From contig JBBELK010000009.1 of assembly GCA_037783545.1 (NCBI GenBank), positions 3,906,001 to 3,970,000 of the forward strand: a stretch of 64,000 bases of DNA, written 5' to 3'. This DNA comes from Henricia sp. BOLD:AAB3569. Lineage: Eukaryota; Echinodermata; Asteroidea; Spinulosida; Echinasteridae. A program made the translations under genes and the position numbers. Shown here one piece after another: positions 39,601 through 54,600 of the stretch. How positions within the stretch are numbered: position 1 is the first letter of the stretch; every line of letters begins with the position of its first letter. The notes beneath the pieces are model-generated. The model searched no databases. It saw only the letters and a program-made list of their open reading frames with translations, and was not told the origin of the DNA.

Positions 39601-42600
39601 AGTTGGAGCATCCCTTACAAAAAAAAAAAATGGTATTCAATGGTATTGAATGGTATTGAACGGTAGTGAATGGTATGTAATGGTTATTCAGTGGTGTACA
39701 ATGGTAAGATTAAAAAGACTGAATGATAAGCAGTGGTACTGAATGGTTGCATATGGTAATTATATTGTACGTATAGTATGCAATGGTAATACAATGGTTA
39801 TTCAGTGGTGTACAATGGTAAGATAAAAAAGACTGAATGGTAACCTGTGGTACTGAATGGTTGCATATGGTAATTATATTGTACGTATGGTATGCAATGG
39901 TAATACAATGGTTATTCAGTGGTATGCAATGGTAATATTGCAAAGGTCTGAATGGTAAGCAGTGGTATAAATGGTTCCGCATGGCAATGATAGTGTACGT
40001 ATGGTATGCAATGGTAATACGATGGTTATTCAGTGGTATGCAATGGTAATATTGCAAAGGTCTGAATGGTAAGCAGTGGTACTAAATGGTTCCGCATGGT
40101 AATGATAGTGTACGTATGGTATGCAATGGTAATACGATGGTTATTTAGTGGTATGCAATGGTAATATTGCAAAGGTCTGAATGGTAAGCAGTGGTACTAA
40201 ATGGTTCCGCATGGTAATTATATTGTACGTATGGTGTGCAATGGTAATACAATGGTATGCAATGGTAAGATAAAAAGCACTGAACGGTTGTGTATTATGG
40301 TAAATATATGGTACGAATGATGTGCAATGGTAATGCAATAGTGCACCAGTAGTGTACAATGGTAAGATTGAAACTGAGCGGTAATCAATTGTTTTTGAAT
40401 GGTTGCGTAAAGTGATTCTATTATACATAAATGGTGTGCAATGGCAATGCAGTGGTGCACCAGTGGTATACCGGTGTATGATTTAATAAAAATGCATGGT
40501 AATCAATGGTTACGAATGGTAATTGTATAGTAAATTAATGGTGGTAATTGTATAGTAAATTAATGGTGTGCAATGGTGCATCAGTGGTATTATACTACTA
40601 CCGGTATGGTGAGATTTTTTTTTAAAACTGGAAATGGTATGGTAATCAATTGTATTCAATGGTTGTGTATGGTACTTGAATGGTGTGCAATGGTAATGCA
40701 GTGGTACATCAGGGGTATTCAATGGTAAGATCCCGAGTCACGAATGGTGCACAGTGGTTCAAATTTAAAATAAACTTAAACTTAAATTGACATCAAAATG
40801 ACTAGAGAATATAATATAAACCAACATGTCCATAGATCATAACGACCCTAGCCGTGACGTACCGGTACAGTACAAGTAGCTGGTAATTATTAAAAATAAA
40901 TTAAACAACTACGAAAATACGAATTCAGTCTAACTAAAACGGTTTGGGAATTCCAATTTTCCTCCTAGAATTAGAAACTTTTCCTTTTTAAAGTTATAAA
41001 TCCTATCGACAGTGTCTTCTGTTTGCTTTCATTATAAAAAGCGAAAAATCCAGTATCGATACCATTTCCCCATGTAGCTTTTATGGGAAATCACAGAGAA
41101 AACCCCTACAAATATCGATTACAGTAGTATCGATACTATGGCATGAGCACCAGTTTACTTGCACAGGTTGTAATTACTGGGAACCAGCGTAACTGTCGCG
41201 CGCTCACTATTCAAGATGGCGTCCAAATCATGCTCCGGTTTGTACTTCTTGTCGCCAAGTTTTGAAACTACTGGGATGTAAACCTGATATACAAGGCAAA
41301 TATTTCTGCTAAACAGCTTTATGAAATTGGCCCCTGTACAAGGGAATTTCTTTAAGTTTGAGATAAACTGAAGACATCTGAAAGGAATTATTGACTTATT
41401 TTTCAAATAGGCCCATTAGCGTGGAAAGACCCACATATGTGTAATGTTTCCCAAACAACCGTAGAAGTGCAGGTTCTCAGGGAGCACTCTGCCTCAGCAG
41501 CTCTTACGGAGGCTGGTGCAGTCAGCCTTGCCCAGATACCGCCTGGAATGCCCGAGTTCCACCTGGAATTTCCATTGTGTTTTTGTATTTTAATGAGTGG
41601 ATCTGCCGCAGATTTCTTCTTCTGGCTGCAACAACTCGACCTACATGTAGTCTGCGTGACTTATTCTACCCTTTTCAGAGCGGGTCACACATAGCGTTTT
41701 GCGATGAAACTCTCAAATGCAGTGTTGCTATTAGCAACGTTTGTTGACATACGAACTGCAATATTCAGGCAAGGGTTGAAGCTTAGGGACTGACTGTGTA
41801 AATAAACCTGTCTGTTAACGAAGATGTTATGACAATCCCGAAACGGATGATTTAGATGGATGAGGTGGGGTGAAAAGCATTGTTAAGGGATGGCCAGGAT
41901 TGGCAACAGAAACGGATTTTATGGTATTTGGGTCGCATAGTAGACAAACACAGAGAAGCCAGTCCGAGCCAGTAGAAATGTGGGTAGAAAAATTATTTGT
42001 TTTGAGACTGTAAAACAGTAGCGTGTAATTTACAATGTTCAAACAATTAAAGAAGACAGTATATTATTTATGTATTTTAGAACTTCAGGGAAATCTGTGC
42101 AACATATGCGATAAAAGTAACAATAACATGCGTACAAATAATCATCACCAAAGATTTGCATTTTTGCTAATTTGTTTAAACTGCGTTCAGCCCTACATTA
42201 CTTTCACACATGTACAAAGAAAATGATGCAGGTGCTGTGCTAGGTAATCATTTTTTTCTATCCAAAAATATGTTTCTGACGTAATCACCAATTCAATAAA
42301 TATCGTGTTCACTGTAGGAGAGAATGGCATAGGGCAAACAGACTGTTGTTGTTAGACATTGGCTTGCACCACATAGCAAATGCATGCATAGTTTGTGGAC
42401 TTTTAAATTACACCTCCATTTTGAAAGTGAAGAATAGACCGTATTTCTGAACGCGAGAGGGCGCTATCAAGTGGCCAGCGCCCATCGCGTGTGTTATGTT
42501 AGAACACAAAACCCGCCTCAGCAGCCTGGGCCTGGCTACATATGCGATTTTTCCCCCAGTTCGAGCGTCCTACACGCGTTTGGGAATACGGTCTATTGGG

Positions 42601-45600
42601 GGTGCCAGGCATACATGTAGTGCAAAGGTTACAGTACAAAAGGCTAAAATTGGTAAATGTATGGTAAGCTGTGCAACAAAAGCCGTGTCTGCATTGGACT
42701 TGTTTTTTGGGAGGTTTTACCGAGACAATGGTAAAATGAAAAATTGCTAAATTTTACTGCTGTCCGCATTTAGACTTTTTTTACACGGGAACATTTTACC
42801 GAGACCGTATGAGAGCATGCGCAGTTTCCCTTCCCAGTTTGACCTTCACAGCCCGGACGTACGCTTCCAGAGCGCTTTTACCGACTCGCTGTGTCCGCTC
42901 GTCTGGGCTTATCGTCTCGGAAAAAGTTCCCTGGTAAATTTTCCTGGCAGCAGTTGGCCAGGAAAAGTAACCGCTCGACTCAGGAAAAGTTACTGAGATT
43001 TAAACGTCCTGTAGGCTGTCCGCATTGTACTTAAAATGGTTAAGTACCCATCATCTCGGTACGTTTCCCCCAAAAAAGACAAATGGGAACAGGCCTAATC
43101 TCTATATAATTTATAAAAGTGGCACTCAGTCCACACAGAAAATGAACTGCACCTGGACTAGCAGCAGATTATCAAAATACCGGTAAGCTGTAGCGACCAA
43201 TGCTCATCAATCACCATGCCTATATCAACAGGTGATGGCAAGATGGATGTTATTCCCAATATATTCCAACCTATTAGCCTACATGTAGACTGCACATGTA
43301 CATTTTTATGTACCATGACTTTACATTGTACAATGTACATACATGTAGTACTACGTGTCAAAAAGAACATGTCCTACCCGTACTGTTGATCCTAAATAAC
43401 TAAGCCATACGGATAAGAAAAAACAGAACCCCCTCCCAAACCATCCCCCCCACCCGCCTCTCCCCCCTCCCCCCTCATTATATCCAATGATATAAAATTA
43501 TCTCTTGCAACAAGAGAGAAATCGTCAGTCAAACTTGACTTTCCGAACTTTTTTTGAGTTTATATAGTATGTGTACAGTACAACGCATTCCGAAGAGAAC
43601 AAAGCACCTCCAAAAACACTGCACAATTTCAAAGAGGTAACTTTTTGCACTATCATAGTGAAAACAATTCTTCTTGCCCCTTTTCCAAATTTTTCCAAAC
43701 ATATACTTTCAAAGTTTCATTGGTGAATTCCCACAAGAGGTTGTAGTGGAAGCATTGCACAGGAAAAAGGAAATGGCCACTTATTCATCTTAAATTCCAA
43801 ATTCAATAAACTGCTGCTTGTACAGGTAATATGACCTGACCTAATTAAGTTACAACTGTAACTTCACTTTCAACTGCTTTTTCAACAGCCCTTTTCTCAA
43901 GTTTTATTTAGTTCCTTATTCCTGCAAAAGATATGCATTTTTGTAATGACTGCTTTATTTTAAAGATATACAGCCCTTGGTTCTCAGCAAATTCAATTTG
44001 TTTTCTTCGAACAAATTTTTAAAGCATATTTATTTTAACGAAAAATACATGCTTTGTATTTTAGATGTCGATAACCCTGTGATAAACGCCGTTTTATATG
44101 CCCGTTTTTTCGCCTTGTCAAAGTCTGTTTGGTTAGTGATCTGCGGCGTAGAAGTACAGTAACAGAAGAAAGTAGATTGGACAGGCCACCAGTACAGAGG
44201 GCGTGCTGTGCGCTGCATGCTGCAGACCAGACACGAGAGGCCACTTGGTCAAGTCTACGCCTTGAATTATTGCCAATAATTTGAAATTACAGTAATTGTT
44301 CGATAATTGTTCAAGTCCTTTAACAAGAAATTAAATTGCTTAAATTGTTGTGAACCTGCCCAGCCAAACTTCTCTGATCTAATACCAGTGTTACTGTGTA
44401 GTACTCATGTGGTTTAGAAACTGGGTTTATTTTCAGCCTTCCACAACAGATGCCCCAATACATGCAACTGATCTCAATGTGACCTTTGGGACTCATATGA
44501 CTTCCCATTACTGTACCTGTAACTTCCTACATGTATTTGGCACAGATAGAGTTGATGTTGGTGGAGACACAGGTTACCAGACATGTTCAATGTTATGGCA
44601 CGTTTAAGGTCATTTCTCTCCTTAACTCTTTGGCTATGGCTAAAACACATGTTAAATTTGCAATGTAGTGGGATATACGTGTACATGTACATGTACTTTT
44701 CGTTCTGATGTAGGCCTACATGTACAGACATACATGTGTACCCTACTCCATGCTACTACAACATGGTTTGATGGGAAATAGTGAAAACTAATGACCCTGA
44801 GGTGTTGGATGATTGGGATATCTCGTCCCGAGGCGCAAGCCAATCATCCAACACCGATCAGGATTATAGTTTTCTAATTCAAGATGTCTGTCTGCACAAA
44901 TGATCATCTTAAACAGGATTCAGATGGTGGAAGTCGGTAAGGGACTTTAAATAGATTTTCACACAAATCTGAAGAAAAAATGCCCTGTTTTGGTGCATAA
45001 AGTGTTGCTTTAAAATGTGACACATTCATATTTCCTGTATGTTGAAACTAGAAAAATGAAAACATGTCATGCATGCACCATGCAGACTACTGATAGTGCC
45101 TGAATGGTGTCCATGTAATCAATCGATATATATCTTAAAGGAGAATTATACCCAAGAAACAAAAGACCTTGTGCTCAACAAGTACAACTTGTACATTATT
45201 GTAATGCAAAGAACAAGAAATATAAAGCCACACTGTTCGATCAATACAATCTTTCTGACGCTTTTTTTTCAGATTCAAGTTTCTTCCACAATATTATTAT
45301 ATCCCTTTTCCTTTCAAATTTCACGCTTATTTACAGCTACTGTTATCCTGTGAGGTATTTAGCCTGAACATCTGAGTGGAGAGCTACATGTACCGTTTAA
45401 CATGGCACGTTTCAATGAAACCCAATGCATCCAGGAAAATAACCGTGACGTGTACGTAGGGAAATACAATCTCAAACTGCTACATGTATTACCCAATGAT
45501 GCACTATTACTGTACATTTACATAATATCCGATGAATGGCAACTGAACTTTGTTGTCCACGAAAGAAATGCTGCAGCTTACGGCAAAATGCATTCATCCC

Positions 45601-48600
45601 AGCGGCATGCCCATTTTTCTTTCAAGACTTGGTATAATTTTTGTTTTGCCAAATTTTAAAGGTACAAAAACTAGTGTATGTTTTGTCTGAGGTTGTGGAA
45701 ATTAAACACTCCAATTGTCGTTCAAAAAGTGACCATATTCGTGTGGAATCACTATAAGCCCAAACAATATATTGGTTTTAAGGGTGATATGGTTTTGAAG
45801 GTGATATGAAAGTATTCCATATGAGTCATGAAAATAACGAATGAGCCAAAAGCAAGTTGGGTATTTTCATGAGGCTTCATTTTCTATAAAAATTATACAT
45901 TTTGAATAATCAAAATTTATACAACATTTTTCTGAATGAATCCTGAATAACTGAAAGAATACTGAATGAAAACTGATGCTGGATTTTTACACATGCATAT
46001 CTTTAAACAATATTAATTTTTAAAAGGCCCAGATATACATTGTACGTGTACATGTAGGCCTACATGTAAGGGTAAACTTTAAATGATTGCATACATGTAC
46101 ATGTAGCATCACATGAATTTAACTAAAAACCAAATCAGTTGTAAGCAGACATTTTGCAATTCATGTATGAGTTTCCCCGAAGACCAAATGCCATACTAAA
46201 TTACATTTATATTACATGTATATTGCTGTCGGGAACCTACGTTTTTGGATTTGCATTGACGTACAATGTTGTTTTGATTAGTTTCTCGAAGCATGCAATG
46301 ATGCACATAGCACATGTACATCTTCCTGGAGTGCCCTGGTAAAGACCTTTGTTCTTCTAAAAACCTTTTCCCACAAGAGCAAATCTCGGGGGTTGCCCCG
46401 GGGTGAAAATAAGCCAGATTTTCCCAAGCCACCCCTCGAGATTGCTCTTTCTCCGGGAAGAGTTCAACCCTCGGGACCACGATTGAACATTTTGGCCCAG
46501 GGCGAGAGATTTTCCTTAGTAGTGTAAAAAGGAGCTGGGGCGAGTTTTCACTTCTTCATTGAAGGGAGGGACAAGGTGCCGATCTCCGGGGCGAGTTCGT
46601 CCTAGGGAAAGTTTGAGAACAATAACGTGTGAATCGACGTGGGATTGAAATACTGCATGCCACGCCGGGCAGCCCTTGGGTGCGTTTGCCCCAGAGATGG
46701 TTGCTCTTGTGTGAAAAGACCTTAAAGATTGTGGCTTTGAATTCCAGTCTAATCAATACATGGTGTGTGTACCCTTCAGCAAGGCACTTTGCCACGCATT
46801 CCTTCTCTCCACCCAGGAGTAAATGGGTACCTGAGAGGGTAGTGAATGTTGATGTGTTTGATTAGCCACTGAGCGCCTGAGAGTCAGACAGGGTTGTATA
46901 CTCCCTGGGGAGCTGGGATGGTATATGGAGTGATTTAATGATCAGGGGTTCAAATCCTGGTCCAATCCATCCATGGTGCGTGTTTGGCCTTAGTATATTA
47001 TCTTGAGTGGTGTACCCTCTCCCTCTAATAAAAAGAACATTTTTCTCCAAGGCATATAAATTATGTCTGAAGAGTACATGTATGTACATACACACAATTT
47101 ACACATCTTGTTTTGTAGAATTTGCACGGAACATCTTATGCTAGCCTTGCCACGCAAATATTTGGCCAACAATTCTTGAGTCGTGGCGCAAATGCACGAG
47201 CACGATCAACTACTGTCGTTTCCCTAAGAAAACAAAGGCTCAGTAATAAAATCTGGCAAGGTGCAATTGATACCAGCATCCGGGCCTATGCAGAAACGTG
47301 CACTGCACGATAATACGCCAATTATACAGTGGAGGGATTTCAAACTCTGCAAGTAAAATAATCAATTGTGATGATAGCCAACACTTGGGAACGGGTAAAA
47401 ATCCCCAGGATTTGCTTGTGCTGATGCAACAAATCCAGGCAATACTTTCAAGTAATTTCAAGAGAAAAGGGGAGAAAGTAGAAAAAGAAAACTTACATGA
47501 ACATGTACGTATGTACTCGCCTAGCAATCTTCTTAAATTTGGGTTTATAGTTACATGTACTACAGATTGAAATTGTGAGGACTTGAAGAAGGATAGCTAA
47601 ATGCATACTAAATCCACGCTAATGGGCCTATTCGAATAATAAGTCAATAATTCCTTTCAGATGTCTTCAGTTTATCTCGAACTTAAAGAAATTCCATTAA
47701 TTGTACTGTTCTCAGGAGATAACATGTCCACCCTGCGGGGTGTTGTTCCTGGCGCTGTTGCCATTATTATCACTGCCATCAGGGAATCACCAGAACCATT
47801 TCGCTTTAACTAGGTGGCTGCTGCCCTCATTCTAGGTGGCATTTCCCTCAACAGCTTCCCAAATATTGCTTGGGTTGACGAGGCAACTGGAATTAAGTGC
47901 CTTGCCCAGGGACACAGACACGTTGGTCGAAGTGGGGCTTGAACCCACAACCTCTGACTGGGAGTTCCGCTTCATACCCACTAGACCACATGCGCTATAC
48001 ATTGTAGTACGATGTATCAAGTTGTTTCTCTTTGAAACCTTCAAGCCTATTCAACTGTAATTGCTTTGGAAGGACAACTTTACAGTCACTTTTGGAGAAT
48101 TGCTTGATGCAAATGTACTTTAGTCTGGAAGACTGAATGCACCAGTAGCATTTACACAGCAACATGTAGGCCAAGGCCTACACCCTGTGTGTAAATGTAA
48201 GGGGGAATACTTGTTCCCAAAATTAACGTAACTTACGTGGGTGGATATTTTATACCCACATCTCATTAATGACATCAGGCAAACCAAGATATGTAGAACT
48301 ATAGTCTACTAAAATTTATTGTTCAATTAATAAATAATTGCAATAAATTAAAATTACCAAATTGTGACTTCTTATACTAGTTATAATGTACAAAGTTGTA
48401 GAAAGATGCATATGAATTGCATACTATCATGAAAGTGTGTTATTTGTATACAATGTGAAATTTGCAATAAACCACAACCAACTGTTTTTCTCATCAGATA
48501 CCATGTAGACTATACAAGCTAATAGACTAAAGGAAATCGAGTAGCCTTGAACTATCCACATGACATGTAGGCCTACTGTGTATACATGTACAAAAAAAGT

Positions 48601-51600
48601 ACACACATTTGAGATACATGTATAATGACATTTATGGTCTCCATGAAATTGTCAGAGACTAGTCGTCCAAAAATTGGTAGTAAGACATGTTTGAATTGCA
48701 AACGGCTTTAAGTAAAAGTAGCACACACTTTGAGCATATACCAAGTTAATTCCACATTTGCCTATGAGTTAATTTGTTGGACCTACACATGACTGCAGGA
48801 GTCTTTCTACACCCCGCAGCTAAGTGTGCCCAGGTAAAAATCCCCTGGTGATTATGTGCAAACTTGGACTACAATCTACCCAGGGGGCTGAATTCTTACT
48901 GTACAAATAAACAGAGCAAGATGCAATATATGTCTGTTTAAACTTAATGTTCCCTGAAATACCAGAAGTCTTGTGTGTCTCTGCTGGTTGCTGGATTTTT
49001 AATGGTAAGATCAAATGCAGGTTCAAAGTTATTTTTCAAGCCACTGATAGTGATACTGTACAACGTACACAGAGCTGGCAAGTTTCATAAAGGCACAAGC
49101 CCACTCATTTTTTACTGTTGTAATTTAGGCCTACTTCTTAAAGCCCCAATACATCATTTGCAGTGATCCGCAATTTTACATCATGAGTTGACAAGAAAAA
49201 CCCGACTAAAGGCCTGTCCGCATTGGACTTTTTTGGGGAAAACTTACCAAGACGATGGGTACTTTTCCCATTTTAAGTCCAATGCGGACAGCCTAGGATG
49301 TTTTTCTTGTCAGTAACTTTTCCCGAGTCCAGCGATTACCTTTCCTGGCCAACTTCTGCCCAGGAAAATTGACCCGAGACAAAAAGTCCAATGCAGACAC
49401 AGCGAATCGGTAAAAGCACTGAGCTGGAAGCATACATCCGGGACGTGAAGGTCAAACTGCGAAGGGACACAGTGCATGCTCTCTGTAAAATGTAATTGTA
49501 TCAAAAAGTCCAAATGCGGACAGCAGTAAAATTTAGCAATTGTTTCATTCTACCATTGTCTCAGTAAAACCTCCCAAAAAACAAGTCCAATGCAGACACA
49601 CCAAGGGTATCATTATCAAACATCACAAGATTTTTTTAGTACCTTTGTGGGAGAAATTGCCAACTGAAGGTGTTTTTTAAAAAGTCATTTGCAAAAAGTT
49701 TTTTTCCGTATTTATTCAACACAAAAACCATGTGCAGACATTTAAGATTTTCTGAAGTATTACCACATCTATGTGGCTGAAATTTCGACAAGGCAGTTTA
49801 ATATCAACATTATTCTTAAGTTATGTAATGCTGTTGTTCGTGGAATTGGTAAGAAACGTTTCATCTGCAAATGATACAATGGGCCTTTAACATTCAAGTT
49901 TGCAGTAACCTTTTTGGGTTGAAGATCTTTTCTGTATTTGAGTTTGATTTGGTAAAACTTACCATAGCAGTTTAAAAACTTTAAATTACCGTTTTAGTTG
50001 AGAGATAAAACTAGTCTGGTGCCATTTTAAAAACCCTTCATATGCCGACTCTAACAAAAGAATTGCACACAAATGAATTTAACTATTGTTTAATGGGTTA
50101 AATGTCTAACAACTCCATTAAAGATCAAATGAAGGGCAAAAGGCAAGGGGAGGTCTTTTAGGGGATCGAGTTGCAATCCCAGTGGGGTGGAGTCCTCATG
50201 GGTCAAAGTGTTTCTGCTGGCAAGCTTGATACACCGCGTTTACACTCGAATCAGCAAAGGTGGATACAGATCCAGCATTTTTATTGCGACCACAAAACTG
50301 AACATTTGCCGCGTTTACACTACACCCCAAATCATTCAACTCGCTTCAGAAACCGCAAAAGTCACCACTAAATGTAACTACATGTACAGCGCATGCGTGA
50401 GCTGTTAGATGTTGCTGTACTATAGTGCCAGATTGGTCAATTAAATCTACTACACTGCGGGCACCGCCCCAAGGACACTCAAATTGCCGAATCTGTATTC
50501 GGGTAGCATTTACACTACAACCGACCTTGACGATTGCAGGGTTCAACCCCGCAATTGCGGGGTTCAACCCGACCCCAAAGGTGACTTGAAAAAGGCGAAT
50601 CAGACCCGGGTCTGATCCGCCTTTTTCAATTCACCTTTTGCGTTTAAACTTAGTGCCTACCCGGCTTCAACTCCCCTTTTTGGAAATTGCGGAGTTCGAT
50701 TCGGCAAAGGCGAATCGAGTGTAAACGGGGTGTTAATCCCTGGTCCTTGATTCATTCTTGGTGTTTCTTGTGAATCGAAAAACAGACTTGAAAGGATAGA
50801 AAATGGGTAAATGGATGAAAACATCTAGTCTAAGGAATTACATTGCACATGGTTAATCTCAAACTTTTCATGAATGTCACAAGTCCGGCGCGAGTCAGGC
50901 GCGTGCCCGGCGCGAAACCCGTGCAAGCATGGCATGAACCCGGCGCGAGTCCAAGCATGAGTCCGGCGCAAGCCCAGCGCAAGTTCATCGTAGGTTTGTT
51001 GCAAGCTTGGAACAAGCTCGACACGAGTCATGCATGAGTCCCTCAGAGTCTGGCATCTTCCATTTTAAATAATGAAAGCTCTACCTGATAAAAATGAAGC
51101 AAAGAGATGTACCTTCAAAGGAACTATTTCAGAAAAGTCCAATGCCAACCAAACTGCACAAGTCCTCCACCAAATGAGCATTTTGTCCTTCATACCACCT
51201 GGGAGTTTTTGGAGGCCATTATCCACTTTATTGTGGGGATATCCAGCCATGTGTAGAATGCACAGGTAGTATGCTGTGGTTTCTTACTTGGTTACTTCAT
51301 GACCTGACCAGGTCAAAGACGAGTGTTCAAAAAAATATTGTTTTTGTGTCAAAGTTGAGCAATGTTTGCAAAAATTCAGCTCTTCGAGGTTTAATTTAGT
51401 TTGACTAAGATACAGTAGGGGCTATGCTTTGAAATTTGTGGGATCAAATTTTCATCTTTAGAATTCATGGCTAATTCTCAGTTGCAATAATATTCACCTG
51501 ATAGACGTGTCTTCTGTCTGCTGCCCTTCCAACATTTGCCCATGTGCAACTTGTTTATGTAGCACATGTTACCACTGTCCTAGAAACTACATGTAACATG

Positions 51601-54600
51601 CAGACTGGAATAGTTTCTGATCAATTGTAATGGCACGTGTAGAACTGCATAGACAATGTACGGTATCGCCCTGTGTTGAAAATTGTCTGTTGAAAATTGT
51701 CCTCGTATTATATTTTCTAAAAACATTTCCAACGAATAAGCCCATATACCGGTATTTCATTGTAACTAGTGGAAAAAAAACACTAGATTTTGTGCATGAA
51801 GGCGAAAATTAGTCACTTTTCGAACAGCCTGGGGCGAGTTTTGGCTAGCTTATAACTACAAATCAGTAGCAGATCCAGACGCATTCAAACACAATGGAAA
51901 TATTGTACAGTACCATGCAATGCCAGGCATTATCCGAGGAAATGTACTGCTGGTGATTTCCATTGTGTCTAAACATTTTAATGAGCCTGGATGCCACCGT
52001 TTTCTAGAATTATGTTTGCAAAAACTTGCCTCGGGCTGTGAAAGAAGCAGCTCATTTTTGCAGCTAGCATGTCACATACATGTACAGTATTTTCCCAGCT
52101 ATTCTGATATAATACATGTAGCCTACTCATTTGCTTCAGCAGTTGGGTTTGTTCGCTCTTTGTAAACTACTCTTTTAATAATAGATAAAAATTGCGTTTT
52201 TTTCATTTTATAGGCCTAGGCCTACTGTAATCAATATCTGAAAAGGTACTTCGCCAAGACATGAAGTACCATCACAATAAAGGACAATTTTTGTCTGTAC
52301 GCCTACATGTACGTGTATAATAAGGCCTTTTCCCACTAGAGCTCAACCCAACCCAACCCAACTCAACCTGGGTTGAACTCAACCCAGGGCGAGTCCCGCG
52401 ACCGCCCCGGGTTGAAACGCAACTTTTCAACCCCGCATCGTTTCACACTTGTTTCGCTCAACCTGCTTTTATCTCGCCCTGGGGCGAGTTCAACCCCGAG
52501 ATGAACAGTGAAGATTCACACTTGTGCAAGTATGAACAGGCCTATACTACCGTTTTCAACCCGTGGCGAGCGTTTCAACCCGTGGCGAAAAATGTCAACC
52601 CTGGGTCCCGAGCAGGGTTGAGTTCAACCCGGGTTGAAAGCAATCACGGGGTTGGCGCGGGGTTGAAATTTTTCAAGTGTGAATCGTCGCTTTTTTCAAC
52701 CCCGCGTCAACCCCGAGATTTTGCAAGTGTGTGAAAAGGCCTATAGAGTGATTAGAAAAAGGAAGTGGGAAGTGTGTCGAGGGTATTGTGCGTTATCTTC
52801 AATTATAGTGCAGACCAGAATAATTGGTCCCTTCATGGAGGTAGGGTCCCTTCCAGTGCTTTATTGCAATGTTTCCCTCATTAGCTACAACATACGGTAC
52901 ATGTACATCCATGTGTCCTTGTAATGCAAGGTACATGTTGTCTCAATGGCTGCACATTTCAATGATTTATACTTATAGGCCTTGTAGGCCTAGTTTCTGC
53001 ATGGTTATAAGTTACATTAACATCCATAATACACTACATGTACATCACAGTCATGGGGGTCATTCCACGAGGTTGGGTACAAAAAGTGTGACATACCAGA
53101 TCTTAAATATGAACTTTAGTAAGTACATGTATACATAATCATTTCATAAAGAAACACATGTTACACTACAATAGAAGTATTTACATCAACAAAACTACAG
53201 ACCTCCGAAATGTACTCGTAGTGTTAAAAACATGTGGTGTCCATGTTGCGTACATGTACATGTAGGTACATGTAAGACAAATATTTCATGATCTGTGAGA
53301 GATTGGTCAGTGAAAACAACATTATTATACTGGGACACCTAGCCATATTCAGTACAACAAATATTTCACCAGATAAATAATTCTCCAGTCTTCAAATAAA
53401 AGGCAAGAATGGACACTGCTTTTTTTATATACCCAACCTCATGGAATGACCCATACTACCGGTACATGACTGAGGTACATGACTGAGGCGTGTCAAAAAA
53501 CAACAAAAATGATGGTACTTTGCCACATGGCCAGGTTTTATTAACGCTAATAAAAATTTACTGAGTATCAATCACCGAGTACAACCTGCACATGTACTAG
53601 GAGCTTGTGTGCACACAATCACATACATACTTAATTACAAACTAATTACAAACTAATTAAGATCAGTTTCAAGATTAACTATACAGCAATGAGAAAGAAA
53701 TTAAGTCGGGTTTTATTTAACCACTTGACACCGGAGGACGTTTAAACACGCCAAGATTTCCGCATCGGCGTAGCGGAGGACTAGTAAACACGTTTAGCGG
53801 AAATTCATTTGTTACTACTGAACGTTTGACGTCTACATTTACAGTAATTTCCAAGCGAAATTGCCAAAGCTAAATAACAAAGATACATTGTGGTGTTCAA
53901 TGACAGTGCATCAATATAACAACAATACTTCACTGCACACGGTTAATGAGTTCAGTTGTTTTCCTTCCTCCATGCTTCAACTAAAAAATAAACCAGTGCC
54001 TACGGACAGCAATGTTTGAAATAATCCAGACATTAACTGGTTAAAATGGGCATATCTTCAATATTGAACTAAATCACAGACCCTTGAATAGAGGGGAAAA
54101 AGACTGTAAATGTGCATGTATACAAGGGCACTATCAATTGTACAATTTATCTCAAGTGCACTCGATAATCCAGTGTGAATTGCTGCATGTATTCCACACT
54201 CATCAAGTACAATGTACTGGTAGGGCTATTTCACAATAAGTGGTCATTTGAGTAAATTACAGTATAACCCATCCTGGATAACTTTATCAGTGCAAATACA
54301 TGTTATGAGTGATTTTATATGATGGGTAATATGAAGGACAAGCTACAAAACTATTTTTACATAATTCTACGAGTTATTCGTTTTGAATTTCTCTATTTAC
54401 ATGCACTTTTAACACCATTTTGGAGTCTCATTTCAAGTTTTACATTAGTTTAAGTGGAATCATTTGTTGATGATGCATTATTGTGGTGAATTTGGTGATC
54501 AATCATGGATATATAGTGTTCAACAATATTGTGAAACTTGGGTTGGTGTAATTCGGTCGAAAAATGTTAATTTTATGAACATTTCAAAATAAAGTGAATT

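Noticed and set aside
39710..40722. Open frames with Y, H, T and I repeats on the minus strand
   Set aside because: They are translations of the ATGGTA tandem array in several frames and show no protein-like composition.
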